From: Antedon mediterranea
Lineage: Eukaryota > Echinodermata > Crinoidea > Comatulida > Antedonidae
Assembly: GCF_964355755.1 (NCBI RefSeq)
Contig: NC_092670.1
Span: forward strand, 14,197,201 to 14,261,200
Reading direction: 5' to 3'
DNA length: 64,000 nucleotides
A program made the translations under genes and the position numbers. The notes beneath the pieces are model-generated. The model worked only from the letters and a program-made list of their open reading frames with translations. It had not been told where the DNA came from and did no database searches. Shown here piece after piece: positions 24,590 to 36,500 of the stretch; positions within the stretch are counted from its first letter, which is position 1, and each line of letters starts with the position of its first letter.

Positions 24590-27500
24590 TTATGCCTCTG
24601 TTATCATGTCTTCTGCGTCTCTACATTTTGAGTGCATTAATTCTCTCCTAACTTCTGGCGTGATAGTTTCGTGAGGGTGTGCCCTCAAAAGTTCCATCAG
24701 AGCTTCCTTTTGTTCGCTTGATATGTCCTCTTTGTATCGTTGAACAAAGGTTAGCAAACTCTGATGCCATAAAACGGGTAACACTCTTTTATCGTTCACA
24801 AACCTAAATAAAAAAAGAAATTAATTGTTTGAATTTCTCATATTTATATTGAAAAAAAGGACATGCCAAAAATAAAACCAAAATGGAGTTGGTATCCATC
24901 AAGTACTTTTTGTATTATTGTTTTTATTTATAGTACTTTTTGCAGTTTATAGTTTCAGTTTATAAGTTTTTCTTACTAGTTTTATACCGTTTTAATTATT
25001 TGGCTCTTCTCTACGTCATGTTTAAAAGCCTTATTTGGACTTCATTTGTGATTTTTTGTTTTAGATAAATGAAAATGTTTTGTATTGTATTGATAAAGTA
25101 CTCTATACAGTTTATGGATTACCTGAGAAAATGGTAAACAACGGCATCAATGACTCGGTACGGTAAAGCATATTTTTTATCCAATAATAATTTGAGGAAT
25201 ATACTGTTGGCACCGGTGTAGTCCATTTCTGAGATTTTAAGCAGAGCAGCGCTTGAATGTAAAACAGGGATAGAACACTTGCTTACAATGCTACCAACGA
25301 CAGTAGCTTCTCTCAGCGTACACGTCCCGCACTAGAAAGGAATAAAAGCAAATATATTTAATTTACGGATATACTGTATTATTAATTAATTCTTGATAGT
25401 TTCAAGCTTGGCTCCCATTAGGTCGTATCAAGACAGGATGCTGAGCTCCAGAGATCAAAGGGTTTATCTGTGGCTGCGACACGTTCAGTTCCACGCCTTT
25501 TGACAGACAGAAATAGTATAGTACTGTGGTATTTGTCGCAGCCAGACATAACTTAGATGTTACGAGTTCCTATCTTGGCAAGACTAGTTCAGTATCCCAT
25601 TGTTAGATTGCCATTTTTGGCCCCTCTATTTACAACATGTACAAAAGAGTAGGGATTTTATTGTGTATTTTAAATATCCCCTCACTTATACTGTAAGAAA
25701 GTAAGTGTATAATATTATATTTAACAAAAAAGCAAAAAATGATAAAAAATAGATTGATAATTATTATATAATTTGTTTTTGTTGGCTGGCCTTTGAAATA
25801 GATACTAGGAATTAGTTGTTACTCTGACTCCGACTTTATTTGGAAAGTCATTTCAATCTTTTGTGTGGTTTCTAAACCATGTATTATTATATCTTGTTAT
25901 GACACATGAGTCACATAATACTAAAGTCATGGTGGAAATTTGTATAGGAAAAATTGTATGAGTTTTTTGGATGTGGTTGTTGTTCCTTGCATGAGTTTGC
26001 CATCATTTATGATTTTATATACCTTTTGGGCACAAACTTAATGAGAACAGTGCATGCATTATATAGCATGGTCATTTTCATATTTTTGACATTTTGAACT
26101 ATAAAAAAATAACTGTCTAAAATATGTAAATAATTTTCAAGTCAAGTCAAGTATCATTTATTATCATTTGTTTAAAGAAAAAACATAGAAATTCTGTTTT
26201 CTCTGTTGGCGGAGCACAATATCCAACGGACACAACACGAACTCAAAAACAAAAACATTACAAAAAAAGTAAGGCTATAATAGCTCCTGGAAAGAAACTA
26301 TTTGTAAATCGTGCCTTATTGGCCTTAATAAAACGAAATCGCCGACCGCTGCGCATCAACTGGAACATATTAGAGGCCGGATGAAATTGATCATCTTTGA
26401 TAGCCACTGCCTTTTTCAGAAGACGATCCGAAAATATGTTCTCCAAAGGCAATTGCGCAGATCCAATTATACGCAATGCGGTCTTGACTATTCTATTTAG
26501 GTCACGCTTTTCATTTTCGGTAGTGCTACCGAACCATACCGTTAAAGAATACGTTATGACACTCTCTATAACTGACCTAAATATCATTTTCATGCTGTGT
26601 ATAAAAAATGTGTACAAAATTTAGACACAAGAAATTGGTCAAAACCAATTGTTAATGCAATCCCAGTATAATTCCACCTTCTAATGTTCGTCAAATTTTG
26701 TACCCAGACCCCATGGGACTATATTCGGAACATGAATAATCTAAATAAAGTATATATTTTACACTGTAATTGGTGTACCTGTTTACACTGTTGAATAGGA
26801 ATTACAAAAATAGAGTGCCATACAAATAATTATGTCTATTAACTATATAGAGGGATTCATGTATAATACAGAGAACAATAAGATGTCACTAACCTCACAC
26901 AATGGTAGCAGAATCCCTTTGAAAAATGCAGCAGGCTTGAATAGAGATTTCTTTAAAGCCTAAAATCCCGGAAAAACATAAATACGTTTAATGAAATCAT
27001 AAAAAATACCACTAATAGTTGGTGAACTTTAAGCCCTATCTACACCATCAAACTTTATGTGACAAAAAAATGTGATGTGCCCATATACAGTATGGACATA
27101 ATGATGTCATGTCACTACCATATTTGGGTATATCACTACCATATTTGGGCACATCACACTTTTTTGTCAAACTAGTTTGATAGTAGACAGAGCTTTAGAT
27201 TCTCCTTAAATTTGCTGAAATTCATTTTTAGGAAAAAAAATTAAATACATTCAATAAAAAAAAGCTTGAAGAACTACCGCTAATAATTTAACTTAAAAAG
27301 TTGGTAAATTTGCTAATACTGAAGTCAATTTTAGTTGTTCACGCAAAATTATGTAAATGTATTTTAAATAAAATATATTCTTATGCATACCACAATTAAA
27401 CAACATTTTTTGTTTTGTTTTTGACGTTATCAAATTTTTATTTTCTTTTAAGTTCCGTTATTTATTTGTTAATTTCGTAGCTTAAGTTTCGTAGCTTAAT

Positions 27501-30500
27501 TAAATACAATTTTTTGTTTTGTTTTTGACGTTATCAAATTTTTATTTTCTTTTAAGTTCTGTTATTTATTTGTTAATTTCGTAGCTTAAGTTAGTTAAGA
27601 TAAAAGGTACCAAGCTTGATTAGCTTCGGCTATATCTTGGCTACCTTTTGTATATTGAAATTGTTTTTGTTTGATACAATAAAGAAAAAGAATAAACTGA
27701 AAAACTAATCAAACACACACATGGCAACATAAATAATGTCGTAACATTAATGTATTTTTCTGCAGCTTAAGTAAATCCAAAATATATATGGTTTTGAAGA
27801 AATCAAATGTTGATATAAATTTTGCAGTACACCACGTATATTAGTTCTGAAAAGAACTGTTGAGTTTCTTGACGTTTCGATCAATATGCTTGTTCAACCA
27901 GATGTTGATTAATGTTATTTATTATTAGTTTGTCCATTTACTATTCACCTAATAAATGTTAATTCACCGTATCAATTAATAAATAAAATTTTATAATATT
28001 CAATTACTTTGAAATTTGATTAATTTTTCCAAAATTGATTTACTAAAAATGTTAAAACCAGAATCTGGTTCTGAAGATTGTAGCACCCTCTATTGTTTGG
28101 CTATGCTTTCTTAAAGTCTCCTAATGTTATGTTTTATTTTTTCAAGTTAGTATCTAATTAGTCCTAATTCTTTCTTAAAAATTTTTAATTCTGAAAACCC
28201 ATTGAGGCTTTGAGATACTAAAGGGTGTTGATTTCTTTTAAATTTTACTATAGGTATGTTGGACATTGACTAATTTTTGTTTTTATTGTTTTTCGACAAT
28301 TGTCTAGCATTTATTTTTTACTTTTCAGTTCGTTTGAATTAATTTTAATTTTACTTTGTTGCACTGTTATTATTATATTCAATTAAAATTTTAAAATTTA
28401 AAAAAAATAAATACCATATATAGATGGAAGTTCAGTCTCTTGTACTCTGCAATATCATCTCTTACTCGAGGCAGCAGAACTAAATTAAAAAACCTAACAA
28501 AACAAAAAATAATTTAAAGTAAAAAAAGAATTCTCAATATCTTTTAAGACCTGAAGCACATTTGTCATTATCATATCCATTTTTTATATTTTATTTAAAT
28601 TTTACGTCTTTAGGCACATGTGGCCGAGGATTACCATCCAATATTAAATTAATCACTGACCGGAGTAACCAATAATTGGGTTAAAAAAAAAAAGTTTTGT
28701 ACACAAGGACAAACTGTGTTCACTTGGCCTTTATAGTCTTTATCCGAGAAGACTTGTTTCACCACCAAAACTAGGAGTGAGTCAGCCTTGAACCCATGCC
28801 AATATTGTTGGTTCTTTAGGTACAAAAACAGTGTCCCTGCCTTAACCGCTCAGCCATTTGACTTGTGTAAATACATGTACATGCACAGCTCAGATAGCAT
28901 TCGGAACATTTTTAAAGATCTATATTACCGTTGTGCCATCTTTGCATTTAGGTTACTGCTGAAGATTCTTGTAGCTTGGTACATAGCAGCTGCCGTCCAT
29001 CTCTCCGGTTCAGTCAAGTATAACACCTACCAAATACAAAGATCAAAGTTTATATAGTACAGTAGTATTGCGAAATCATTAGTGACTGTGTAATTCTATA
29101 CTAAGGGTGGCGCACTATGTGTTCTTTTTCAGCCGAAAGAAAAATGGGTACCAGTAACTGTTGAAATAGCCTGCAATATGAGATATTTCAGACTACACTC
29201 CATTCCACAACAAGTGTAGGTAATCAGTTTCGTGAATTACATATAAAATGTTTAATTATAGCAAGTAATTTAATTGGTATTATGTTTTCATTACCCACCT
29301 GTTCCCATGATTGTAAACTTGGTACAATTTTAAAGGCTTTTGGAAGTTTACCACTTCTATATCGGCTGAGAATCTGACCAACACCTTTGTACACCTCAAT
29401 GACTCTAGGATCCAGGTCGATGACGCCTGCAGTCATATCTGTATGGAGAACAATAGGGCGACATTATTAGATAGATAGAACTCCACCTTTGGGACACCTC
29501 TATTAACGATGCACTTTCCTTTGAAACGAATGTAGAAATGTATATGGCCAACCACCTGATCAGTGTACACCTCTATGAAGACAGTATTTTGTTCCTGAAG
29601 GTGTCCCCTTAAACAGGGTTAAAGACCCCTTCCCTGCAACGTAGGGAATGGGGCTTTAAACTATAACTTAATGTCAAAATATCAACAACAAAAAAGTAAT
29701 GCAAGACTAACCCGACATTTGAGATGCTACCTCCGTCTTTTTTTCTGTCAGTTTTTCCATTATTATATCAGCTAGTGTCTTTGTCGCTGGTGCGGACTTG
29801 TTCATAAAGTTTTCCAAGGCCTTCTCATCATCCTCGTCAATTTTCTTATCAAAAATAACAAAAACATAATTCACATCCTTAAATCCCAATGCAGTTTTTT
29901 ATAATTTAATAGTAGGGAGCTGTCGAAGACCACCGACCTACCTAGGTCAGGTCAATCGATGTGTTATTGGCTGTTGCTAGAAACTATCAAACTGTGTTGA
30001 GGTGGGGAGCAGGGAAATATCCCAATATCCCTGTATAGGCACAGTGAACAAACATGACATGCTTTGGTAATTGCATATCTGGTCACTCTGGTGACCGACA
30101 GACAGGACTGAAATTAAACTTTCCACACGGATCCACCGAGGAATTAATTAATTACATTGACTGTATGTATTACTATTAGTGTCTCTGACTGTATTTTCGT
30201 ACTGTAAATACTTACAACCACCTCTTCATAATATTCATCATCCTCTTCGTTAAACTCCTCTTCTTCATCTGAGCCTGTTGATTGCCCCAAACTTGTTGTT
30301 TTTTTCCTAATAAAATAGAAAGTGATCAAAATTAAAGAAATTAGGTTTTTTCAATTATATTGTTGCATATTAATACATGGTATGCATCTTTTACGTCCAC
30401 TAACAAAAATGGTCGCACAGTTGTTTATGATTCAGGGATTATTTAGAGTGTAATAGGTTCGGAAGATATATTTACAGTGTCTTTTAAGTGTGTATACAGC

Positions 30501-31229
30501 CGATTTTTATTTAGGTAAACAATGTTTTCCTATGTTTAAAGTTGAAGTAAATTAAACTTAGTGTTTCAATTCAAGTTATTTAAGTTCAAATGTGATTAAA
30601 TACCTAGATGTTGTAATCCCACAGTCAACCTCTAATTCCTCCTGCTGCTGTCTGGCTTGATCAAGGATTTTTCGAGAAAGCTTTTCATCCACATACTACT
30701 TTTGAAAAAAAATTCAGGTAACATACAAAGAAAATCATATATTTTATTTTCGATAACAATAATTAATAATCTTAATTAAAAACATAAATTAATAAATAGC
30801 CCTTACTAGCCTATAGGGCTAGGCTAGGCCCACCAGGGTAGTAATGTCTTATTATATTTTATAATTTTAGAAATATTATTTGATTTCACATTAACTATAG
30901 TCAGTACTGTATTGATAAATTTAATGTATGTTTATGTATTATTTTCAAAAATAAGGTTAGGCCAGCACATTAGATTTCCTAGATCGGACCGGTCTGATCC
31001 GGCGGTGCTGGATGTACACATCACAGACAGGCAGATCGACAGCTGCTGCCCACACAAATTTCATTATTGATTGGCCTACCGTTTCATCATCATCTTGTCG
31101 CTTTCTTATCTTATTTCTTTGACTTTCTCGAACAGATTTATTTTCAAGAATCTGTTCTGACAATGAGGTAGTTTGGTATACAGGATCCCCAGCTCCTTTT
31201 TTTGTTTTTCCTTTTTTAGATTTACCCAT
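24590..31229 (-). CDS. BYSL: Bystin, 40S ribosomal subunit assembly factor (10 exons, 423 aa)
   Basis: Exons in order: 31229-31080, 30695-30604, 30306-30216, 29844-29712, 29438-29299, 29026-28929, 28493-28415, 26959-26894, 25331-25123, 24803-24590 (1272 nt, all phases consistent; the human protein is 437 aa). The N-terminus is basic ([12 protein letters not shown]), then a Gln/Glu-rich helix (ARQQQEELE) and an acidic tract in exon 3. The conserved bystin core follows: [85 protein letters not shown] and [10 protein letters not shown]. Bystin (yeast Enp1) is a nuclear pre-40S factor needed for late 18S rRNA processing and export of the small subunit. Introns carry a MITE (27029-27196), a LINE 3' fragment (26130-26617) and a SINE (28612-28866), but no coding damage is seen. 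The gene is divergent from SMPD1. Confidence 0.98.
26130..26617 (-). pseudogene. Non-LTR retrotransposon 3' end (reverse-transcriptase C-terminus)
   Basis: The minus strand encodes about 119 codons ending in SFFPGAI, with [20 protein letters not shown] and [19 protein letters not shown]. These are typical of the region after the reverse transcriptase in LINE ORF2 proteins. After the stop it ends in a short repeat (CAAGTCAAGTCAAG on the plus strand), the usual LINE 3' tail. It is 5'-truncated and lies in the same orientation as BYSL, in the intron between exons 8 and 9. The clade is not certain (a CR1/L2/Jockey-like type). Confidence 0.8.
27029..27196. mobile_element. MITE, family A (copy 2, BYSL intron 7)
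   Basis: Ends: AAGCCCTATCTACACCATCA at the left and TTTGATAGTAGACAGAGCTTTA at the right. The interior shows a duplicated block ATATTTGGG(T/C)A(T/C)ATCAC. It lies just downstream of exon 8 in genomic coordinates. Confidence 0.85.
27393..27600. repeat. 104-bp tandem duplication at a LINE 3' region
   Basis: TTTTTTGTTTTGTTTTTGAC through AATTTCGTAGCTTAAG is present twice with about 104-bp spacing and few differences. It directly abuts the LINE tail at 27601-27700. Confidence 0.8.
27601..27705 (+). mobile_element. LINE 3'-UTR remnant
   Basis: TTGGCTACCTTTTGTATATT followed by GATACAATAAAGAAAAAGAATAAA has the form of a LINE 3' end with an A-rich repeated tail. No ORF remains. Confidence 0.5.
28612..28866 (-). 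mobile_element. tRNA-Ser/Leu-like SINE in BYSL intron 6
   Basis: On the minus strand the sequence begins with a polymerase III A-box-like TGGCTGAGCGGTTAAGGC. It has a B-box-like GGGTTCAAGGCTGAC at about 28783-28797, followed by a body including TCTTCTCGGATAAAGACTAT. The head resembles class II tRNA (Leu/Ser). It lies 63 nt from exon 6 and does not disturb it. Confidence 0.7.
29923..30112. mobile_element. MITE, family E (BYSL intron 3)
   Basis: CCACCGACCTACCTAGGTCAGGTCAATCGATGTG is split here as CCGACCTACCTAGGTCAGG and CAATCGATGTGT. Both, and further interior blocks (AACTGTGT, GGTGGGGA, CCCAATAT, CATGACAT), match the complete element at 33019-33249. The far end has TGGTGACCGACAG. Confidence 0.65.
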
Positions 31230-32200
31230 TTCTTAACTTTTTAACAACTCCATACACAGAATCAGAATCGACACAACAAAAACACATGTGGACACTTTGC
31301 GCTGAGTTGTTAAACGCGTCAACAAACGAAACAAATGTGTTAACTATTCGTTTTACCTTCTGCTGAATCAATGTTTATCGTGCTCTTGTGCTTTCAAAGT
31401 GTTCAAAATATTAATTCAAAACATTAAATACTCATAAGAATTAATATTAAAAACATAAAAGATAATTTTTGGTATAAAAACTTAGTGAAAAACGCTAGTC
31501 TGTCAGATGTTAACGAACTGTGATACAGTAATTGTCCAGCAGAACTGTCTTAATTTAGAGGGCGACAAACTGATAATTACTATCGTCATAATCCATAATC
31601 ATCAAAGAAATAAGTTTCTCTTCAGCAGCATTGAGGACGGGAGTTGAACCCGCGACCTCCTAATCAATAATAATAAAATCTTTATTTTAAAACGTTCAAA
31701 CAACAAAATGTGTTCTTCCACGAGGCCGTATAAAAGAAATAAAACTACAATATCACAATAATTTATCAAACAATTGAAATATAACGTACAAAATGAAATA
31801 AATCATATAACGAAAATGAAGAATCCGGATATATAACCAGATTTCGCACAATCAGACCTATTCTATTATATGATTATAAAATCGGTCATTGACATTTAGG
31901 ATATTCACGTAACTATTTTCCGGAAATAATATAGATAAGACATCTGATTTCTACTTGATGTATTGCTCACTCAGTAATTTTTTATGATTTATATTAAAAT
32001 TAGATTTCTTTATAATTAATAATTTAAAACATTTTATTTCAATTAAACATAAATTATTATTAGTATAAAATGTTGTTTTTTTAATTGTTTTTATCTTATG
32101 ATATTGATAAACTGAGACCATACATTTTAATAGGCGTTTTACATGGGGCATTCATGGTGGTAGGTACGTCGTACACATATCTTTAAAAAGTGGGCGTGTA
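31230..32200. other. BYSL upstream region with retroelement remnants
   Basis: No TATA box is obvious near the BYSL start. At 31283 there is CACATGTG, an E-box-like palindrome. Further upstream lie a tRNA-like fragment and a LINE 3' end (31620-31870). I see no other gene in this stretch. Confidence 0.4.
31620..31870 (-). mobile_element. LINE 3' end joined to a tRNA-like (SINE) fragment
   Basis: Read on the minus strand, 31870-31664 has a LINE-like 3' UTR (ACGGCCTCGTGGAAGAACAC, then AATAAAGATTTTATTATTATT). It is followed at 31658-31622 by a T-arm-like GGTCGCGGGTTCAACTCCCG. The LINE appears to have inserted next to or into a tRNA-derived sequence. Confidence 0.5.
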
Positions 32201-32203
32201 TTA

Positions 32204-32234
32204 GTCACATGATGGTTTGTGTGCGTCACATGTT
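32204..32234 (+). promoter_or_regulatory. Paired TCACATG (M-box/E-box-like) sites upstream of SMPD1
   Basis: AGTCACATGAT (32203-32213) contains the MITF/TFE-type core TCACATGA. CGTCACATGTT (32224-32234) repeats the core 21 bp downstream. They lie just before the probable non-coding first exon of SMPD1. In mammals MiT/TFE factors drive lysosomal genes through CACGTG/TCACATGA sites; use here is inferred. Confidence 0.4.
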
Positions 32235-32249
32235 TTGTTATCAGAAATC

Positions 32250-32391
32250 ACCTGATCCAATCGCCTTGTCGATCGGGATCGTCAAAAGGTTTTTACGTTC
32301 ATTGATGATATGATATTTTTGTGTTGATATTATGAAACGATATTGTCACATCGAAACTTGAAGTACTGTACTTGCTTGAAGTATTTGATTT
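32250..32391 (+). other. Probable non-coding first exon of SMPD1 (5' limit unknown)
   Basis: A strong donor, TTT|GTAAGTAAA, lies at 32392. A strong acceptor with a long pyrimidine run, TTTATTTACAG, lies at 33461-33471 before the first coding exon, implying a spliced 5' UTR. The start of the exon is a guess. Confidence 0.35.
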
Positions 32392-32465
32392 GTAAGTAAA
32401 GATATCAGATATTTATGTGCTATAAACTTTACAGGTTACTTACAACCTAACTAATTAATTAGCCG

Positions 32466-32520
32466 GAATGTAGGCCTAGGCCTAGGCCTACTAGGCCTAG
32501 CTAGCCTAGGCCTAGTGCTT
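32466..32520. repeat. Cluster of overlapping TAGGCCTA palindromes
   Basis: Within about 50 bp TAGGCCTA occurs repeatedly, with overlaps, alongside CTAGCTAG and CCTAGG. This is the densest example of a motif found dozens of times in the window. Confidence 0.9.
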
Positions 32521-33018
32521 GACTGTGTACTGACTATGTTATGTGTGAGAGAGTGAAGGTTGTGTATGGGATGTGTCCAGAATAACCTGAATATTGAATG
32601 TGCCTTTATTTTCATTTTAGTTTAACATGTACAGGGCCGGGCTCGACAGGCTGGTCATGGACAGGCTTATATTATAACTTAAGTTATATTATAGACGTAC
32701 AATATAGAGCTTTTAGTTTTAGGTAGGCCTAACTAAACTAGGCCTATTATATAGGCCTACTCTACCCTATATACTACTCTAGCTAGGCTATACATACTGT
32801 AGTGCCTCTAGGCCTTAGCCAATAATTAAAATTATTAATATTATGTATATAGTATTTTACTCATGTCATGGTATTAACTATTATTACCGGAGCAATATAA
32901 CCACGATGAAACAAAATAATACAGAAAATACAAAAAATTCTTAACCAGAATATTATTAAAAAATCATTTTATACTGGCATTTATTTACAGTAATTTGTGC
33001 CATTCCGTAAGCTTTCGG

Positions 33019-33249
33019 TTTGCAACGACCGACGACCTACCTAGGTCAGGTCAATCGATGTGTCAAATGTCATTTTATTCAATAATGACGCAAAATAGGG
33101 AAGCACCCAATTCTAAATTACATCTGTCATCACCTGGACCTAGAAACCATCAAAACTGTGTCGGGGTGGGGATTAAGGAAACAATCCCAATATTCCTGGA
33201 TGCACTCACTCAATTGACATGACGTAGTTTGGTTGTCGGTCGTTGCAAA
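33019..33249. mobile_element. MITE, family E (complete, 231 bp)
   Basis: Perfect 15-bp terminal inverted repeats: TTTGCAACGACCGAC at the left and GTCGGTCGTTGCAAA at the right. A diverged partner lies in BYSL intron 3 (29923-30112). No transposase. It sits between the probable SMPD1 first exon and the first coding exon. Confidence 0.85.
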
Positions 33250-33592
33250 TTGTACTAACAATGTCTTTTATGAGAATCAAACTTGCACTACATGTTAGCG
33301 TTTACAGCAACCGATATAATTATCACATTCGTAAGTTTTTCTATTGAGCTACGTCAAGAATTTGTTTCCACTGGTCCATAGCATTGCCGTAGACAAGTAC
33401 TTGATTTAGTAACTCAATAATAACAATCATGGTCTCAAAATATGCTCTACATTTTTTTTTTTATTTACAGCACCAAGGGAAACATGACAGCCAGAGATTT
33501 GCTATAAAATGCCTAGAATCATCACACATTTACCAATTCCCATCCTTTTTATACTTTCAGAAAATAAAGAATATATCTACAGACCTGAAGTC

Positions 33593-36500
33593 ATGAAAAC
33601 CTGTATTTTTTTACTGATTTTATCTACGTATTCCGTAGTAGGAAAACCATTACATTTCAACTCATACGATTTATCAGCTGGAAAATTTAAATCATGGGGA
33701 CTTAGTCTGAAAACTCTGGACTGTTTTGCGTGCAGGGTTGCCGTGAAGGAGATTGATGACCTCATCAAAACAAACGCTACTAAAGACGATGTTGCAAAGT
33801 TGGCAACAGATATTTGTGATTTACTTCAAATCGAGACTGATCGCGTTTGCGAGTACATTGTCAGAGAATTTGAGGTACGGTATACGTCTTGTTTTGTTAA
33901 TTCATAAACACCCTTGGAATGGCCCAAAATGTAATAATTTTAGACAATTATTACATTTTTAAACTATTATTAGACTTGTTAGTTGTTTTTTATGTTGTAT
34001 TCCTTTATGGTCATTTTCAAGTATAGGTATTGTACATACAGTATGACACGCCATGTATCCAAAAATATTTTCTTTAAAGCTCAGATACAGGCATGAATTT
34101 TAAATATAATACTGGTTAATTGTACATAAATCAAATATTTGTAACAAAAATCAAGACGAAAAACATGAATTTCCTTTAATATGGTCAAATACAACATTTG
34201 GAAAAATTCTTCTATAAAAACCAGGAAGACCTTTTTTCAGTAGTTAGATAGTTTAACCTAATGTAATAACATGTCTGGTGACTCCCTAGAAGGTGAAAAA
34301 AGATGGTGGATATACGGTGGATAATTTTTGCTATTAATAGCATGAAAATAAAAATCTGAAGTTGAATAAAAATATCATAATGTAAAATTCAAGTTATTTT
34401 ACCTATATTTAGTCATCTGATAACATTTTTTATAACACCGTTTATTTTTCATAGCTTTTTAAAATGCCTCTCTATTTACAAAATTTGTGTACAAAAGAAT
34501 AGGGATTTTACTGTGTAATTTGAACTATCCCCCCACTGATAAGAAAGTGCTTATTTTCAACAAGATGTAACAGAAATAAAATCCCCAAAATTATGAAACA
34601 TAGGGGAAACTATAGATCGATAATTATTGGGTGATCAATAGAAATTTTTTGCCCGCACCTGGCCTTTAACAATTGCTGTCTACAACCTAAACTAGTGTAT
34701 ACTTCTTAGCATACATTTTCCTATTCTTGCACCTCATAGACACATAAACACCAACTATTTACCCGACCCATTCAAGTCTAATATAGTAAAACTCATTTTT
34801 TAATTTCAGCCTGAAATATTTGGAGTGGCCGTAGGTGCTGTTATTTCACCAGATGAGTTGTGTACGCGGTTGCTGGGAGTGACCTGTGGTGACCCTTCAG
34901 ATCCTGGTAGTCCTTGGAACGTGACGTTTCCCAATATTCCCAAGCCTACACCAACCCCTCCAAAACCACCAAAGGTAAATATACTATTTAGAATGCGATT
35001 GATTGATTTATTCATTAAAATCACAGAACATGAAACAATGACAAAATTAGACAATGAACAATCCATAATATTTTTAAAATAAAATGTGAAAAATCGGGAG
35101 AACGCAAACACAACCAAAGATGCTACCGATAAAGGTCTTCAAGCAGATCAAACAAATAATAATAAAATTATTAAAAGTCAGTGTGACAGTTACCTTTGAT
35201 CGTACTACTACAATACTGTATTACAGTTACTGCAGTATCGATATAGTTTCTGTAGTACTGTACAGTATTATTGCAGTTTCTATAGAAAATTAATTTCAGA
35301 AATCTTTTCCTTTCAATTCACAAAATATATTTTATGGGTTGTTTTATCATAGATTAGTTTCATTTTTTATATCCAATTGAACTCTGATCTAATTACTTAA
35401 TTATTTAATTACGAGATAAAACTGGAATGTGTTATATATTATTAATATTTCTTGTTTCTAGGCTGGCTCTCCTACACTGCGTATTTTACATTTGACAGAT
35501 CTGCACTATGATCGACGCTATAAGGTGGGGTCAAATGCAGAGTGCGGAGAACCTTTGTGTTGCCGTGACAATGACGGACCACCAGGTACAACTTGTTTGA
35601 TGCATAATTTAAAAAACTTTAAACATTTTTAATGTATATTATTTATCCAAATTAAATCTTATCATGTTCAGGAATTTATGTTTGAATAAAATGTAGTCAA
35701 TTTTTTGCTAATCATTTCATTTTCAGCTAAGGGAGTGGCTGGAGCAGGAGCATGGGGTGATTATCGGTATTGTGACAGCCCTAAGTGGCTCATCATCAAC
35801 TTGCTTGAGCATCTATCATCCACTGAAAAGGTAACTTATCTAAGCTGAATTACACAAATTCAGAAGTCATAGATTTTATTTTTAGGCATATTTCTAAAGA
35901 ATGGCAACCGTTCATTTGACCACTAATAAGTAGCATGTGCTTACATGACTACACATACTATACAAGATGATGTATATAAACAAAAGTACTTTCTGTTTTT
36001 TTAGCGTGTGCAAAAAAATGATGATGTCATATCACTACCAATGGGCACATCACATCCATATTTAGGAACTTCACACTTTTTTTGTCAAACTAGTTTGATA
36101 GTGTAGACAGAGCTTTAAACAGGATTTGAATCTAGGACTGGCTGTCAAAATACAGTATATCTCCACTTCAATGAATTCATTTTTTCCTCTCTTTATTTTT
36201 TTATATAGTTTGATGCAATTTACATGACAGGGGATCTTCCAGCCCACAATGTTTGGAATCAAACTAGAGACGATGAATTAGAAATCCTCAATGAAGTGAC
36301 AGACATGCTTCTAAAGTATTTCCCAAATACCAAGATATTCCCAGCTATTGGCAACCATGAAAGTGCCCCAGTTAATAGGTATACATTTAGTAACAACACA
36401 AGAATATGTTGAGTTATTCAAAACTGCAAACAAAGTTGTATTTTTGGCAACCAAACAATCTCATTATCAATTGCCAAGCCTACAAAATCTGACTTGGCTG

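Noticed and set aside
33509-33592. Upstream in-frame Met for SMPD1
   Set aside because: It would put 28 unrelated residues before a good signal peptide; the segment also overlaps likely 5' UTR after the acceptor at 33471.
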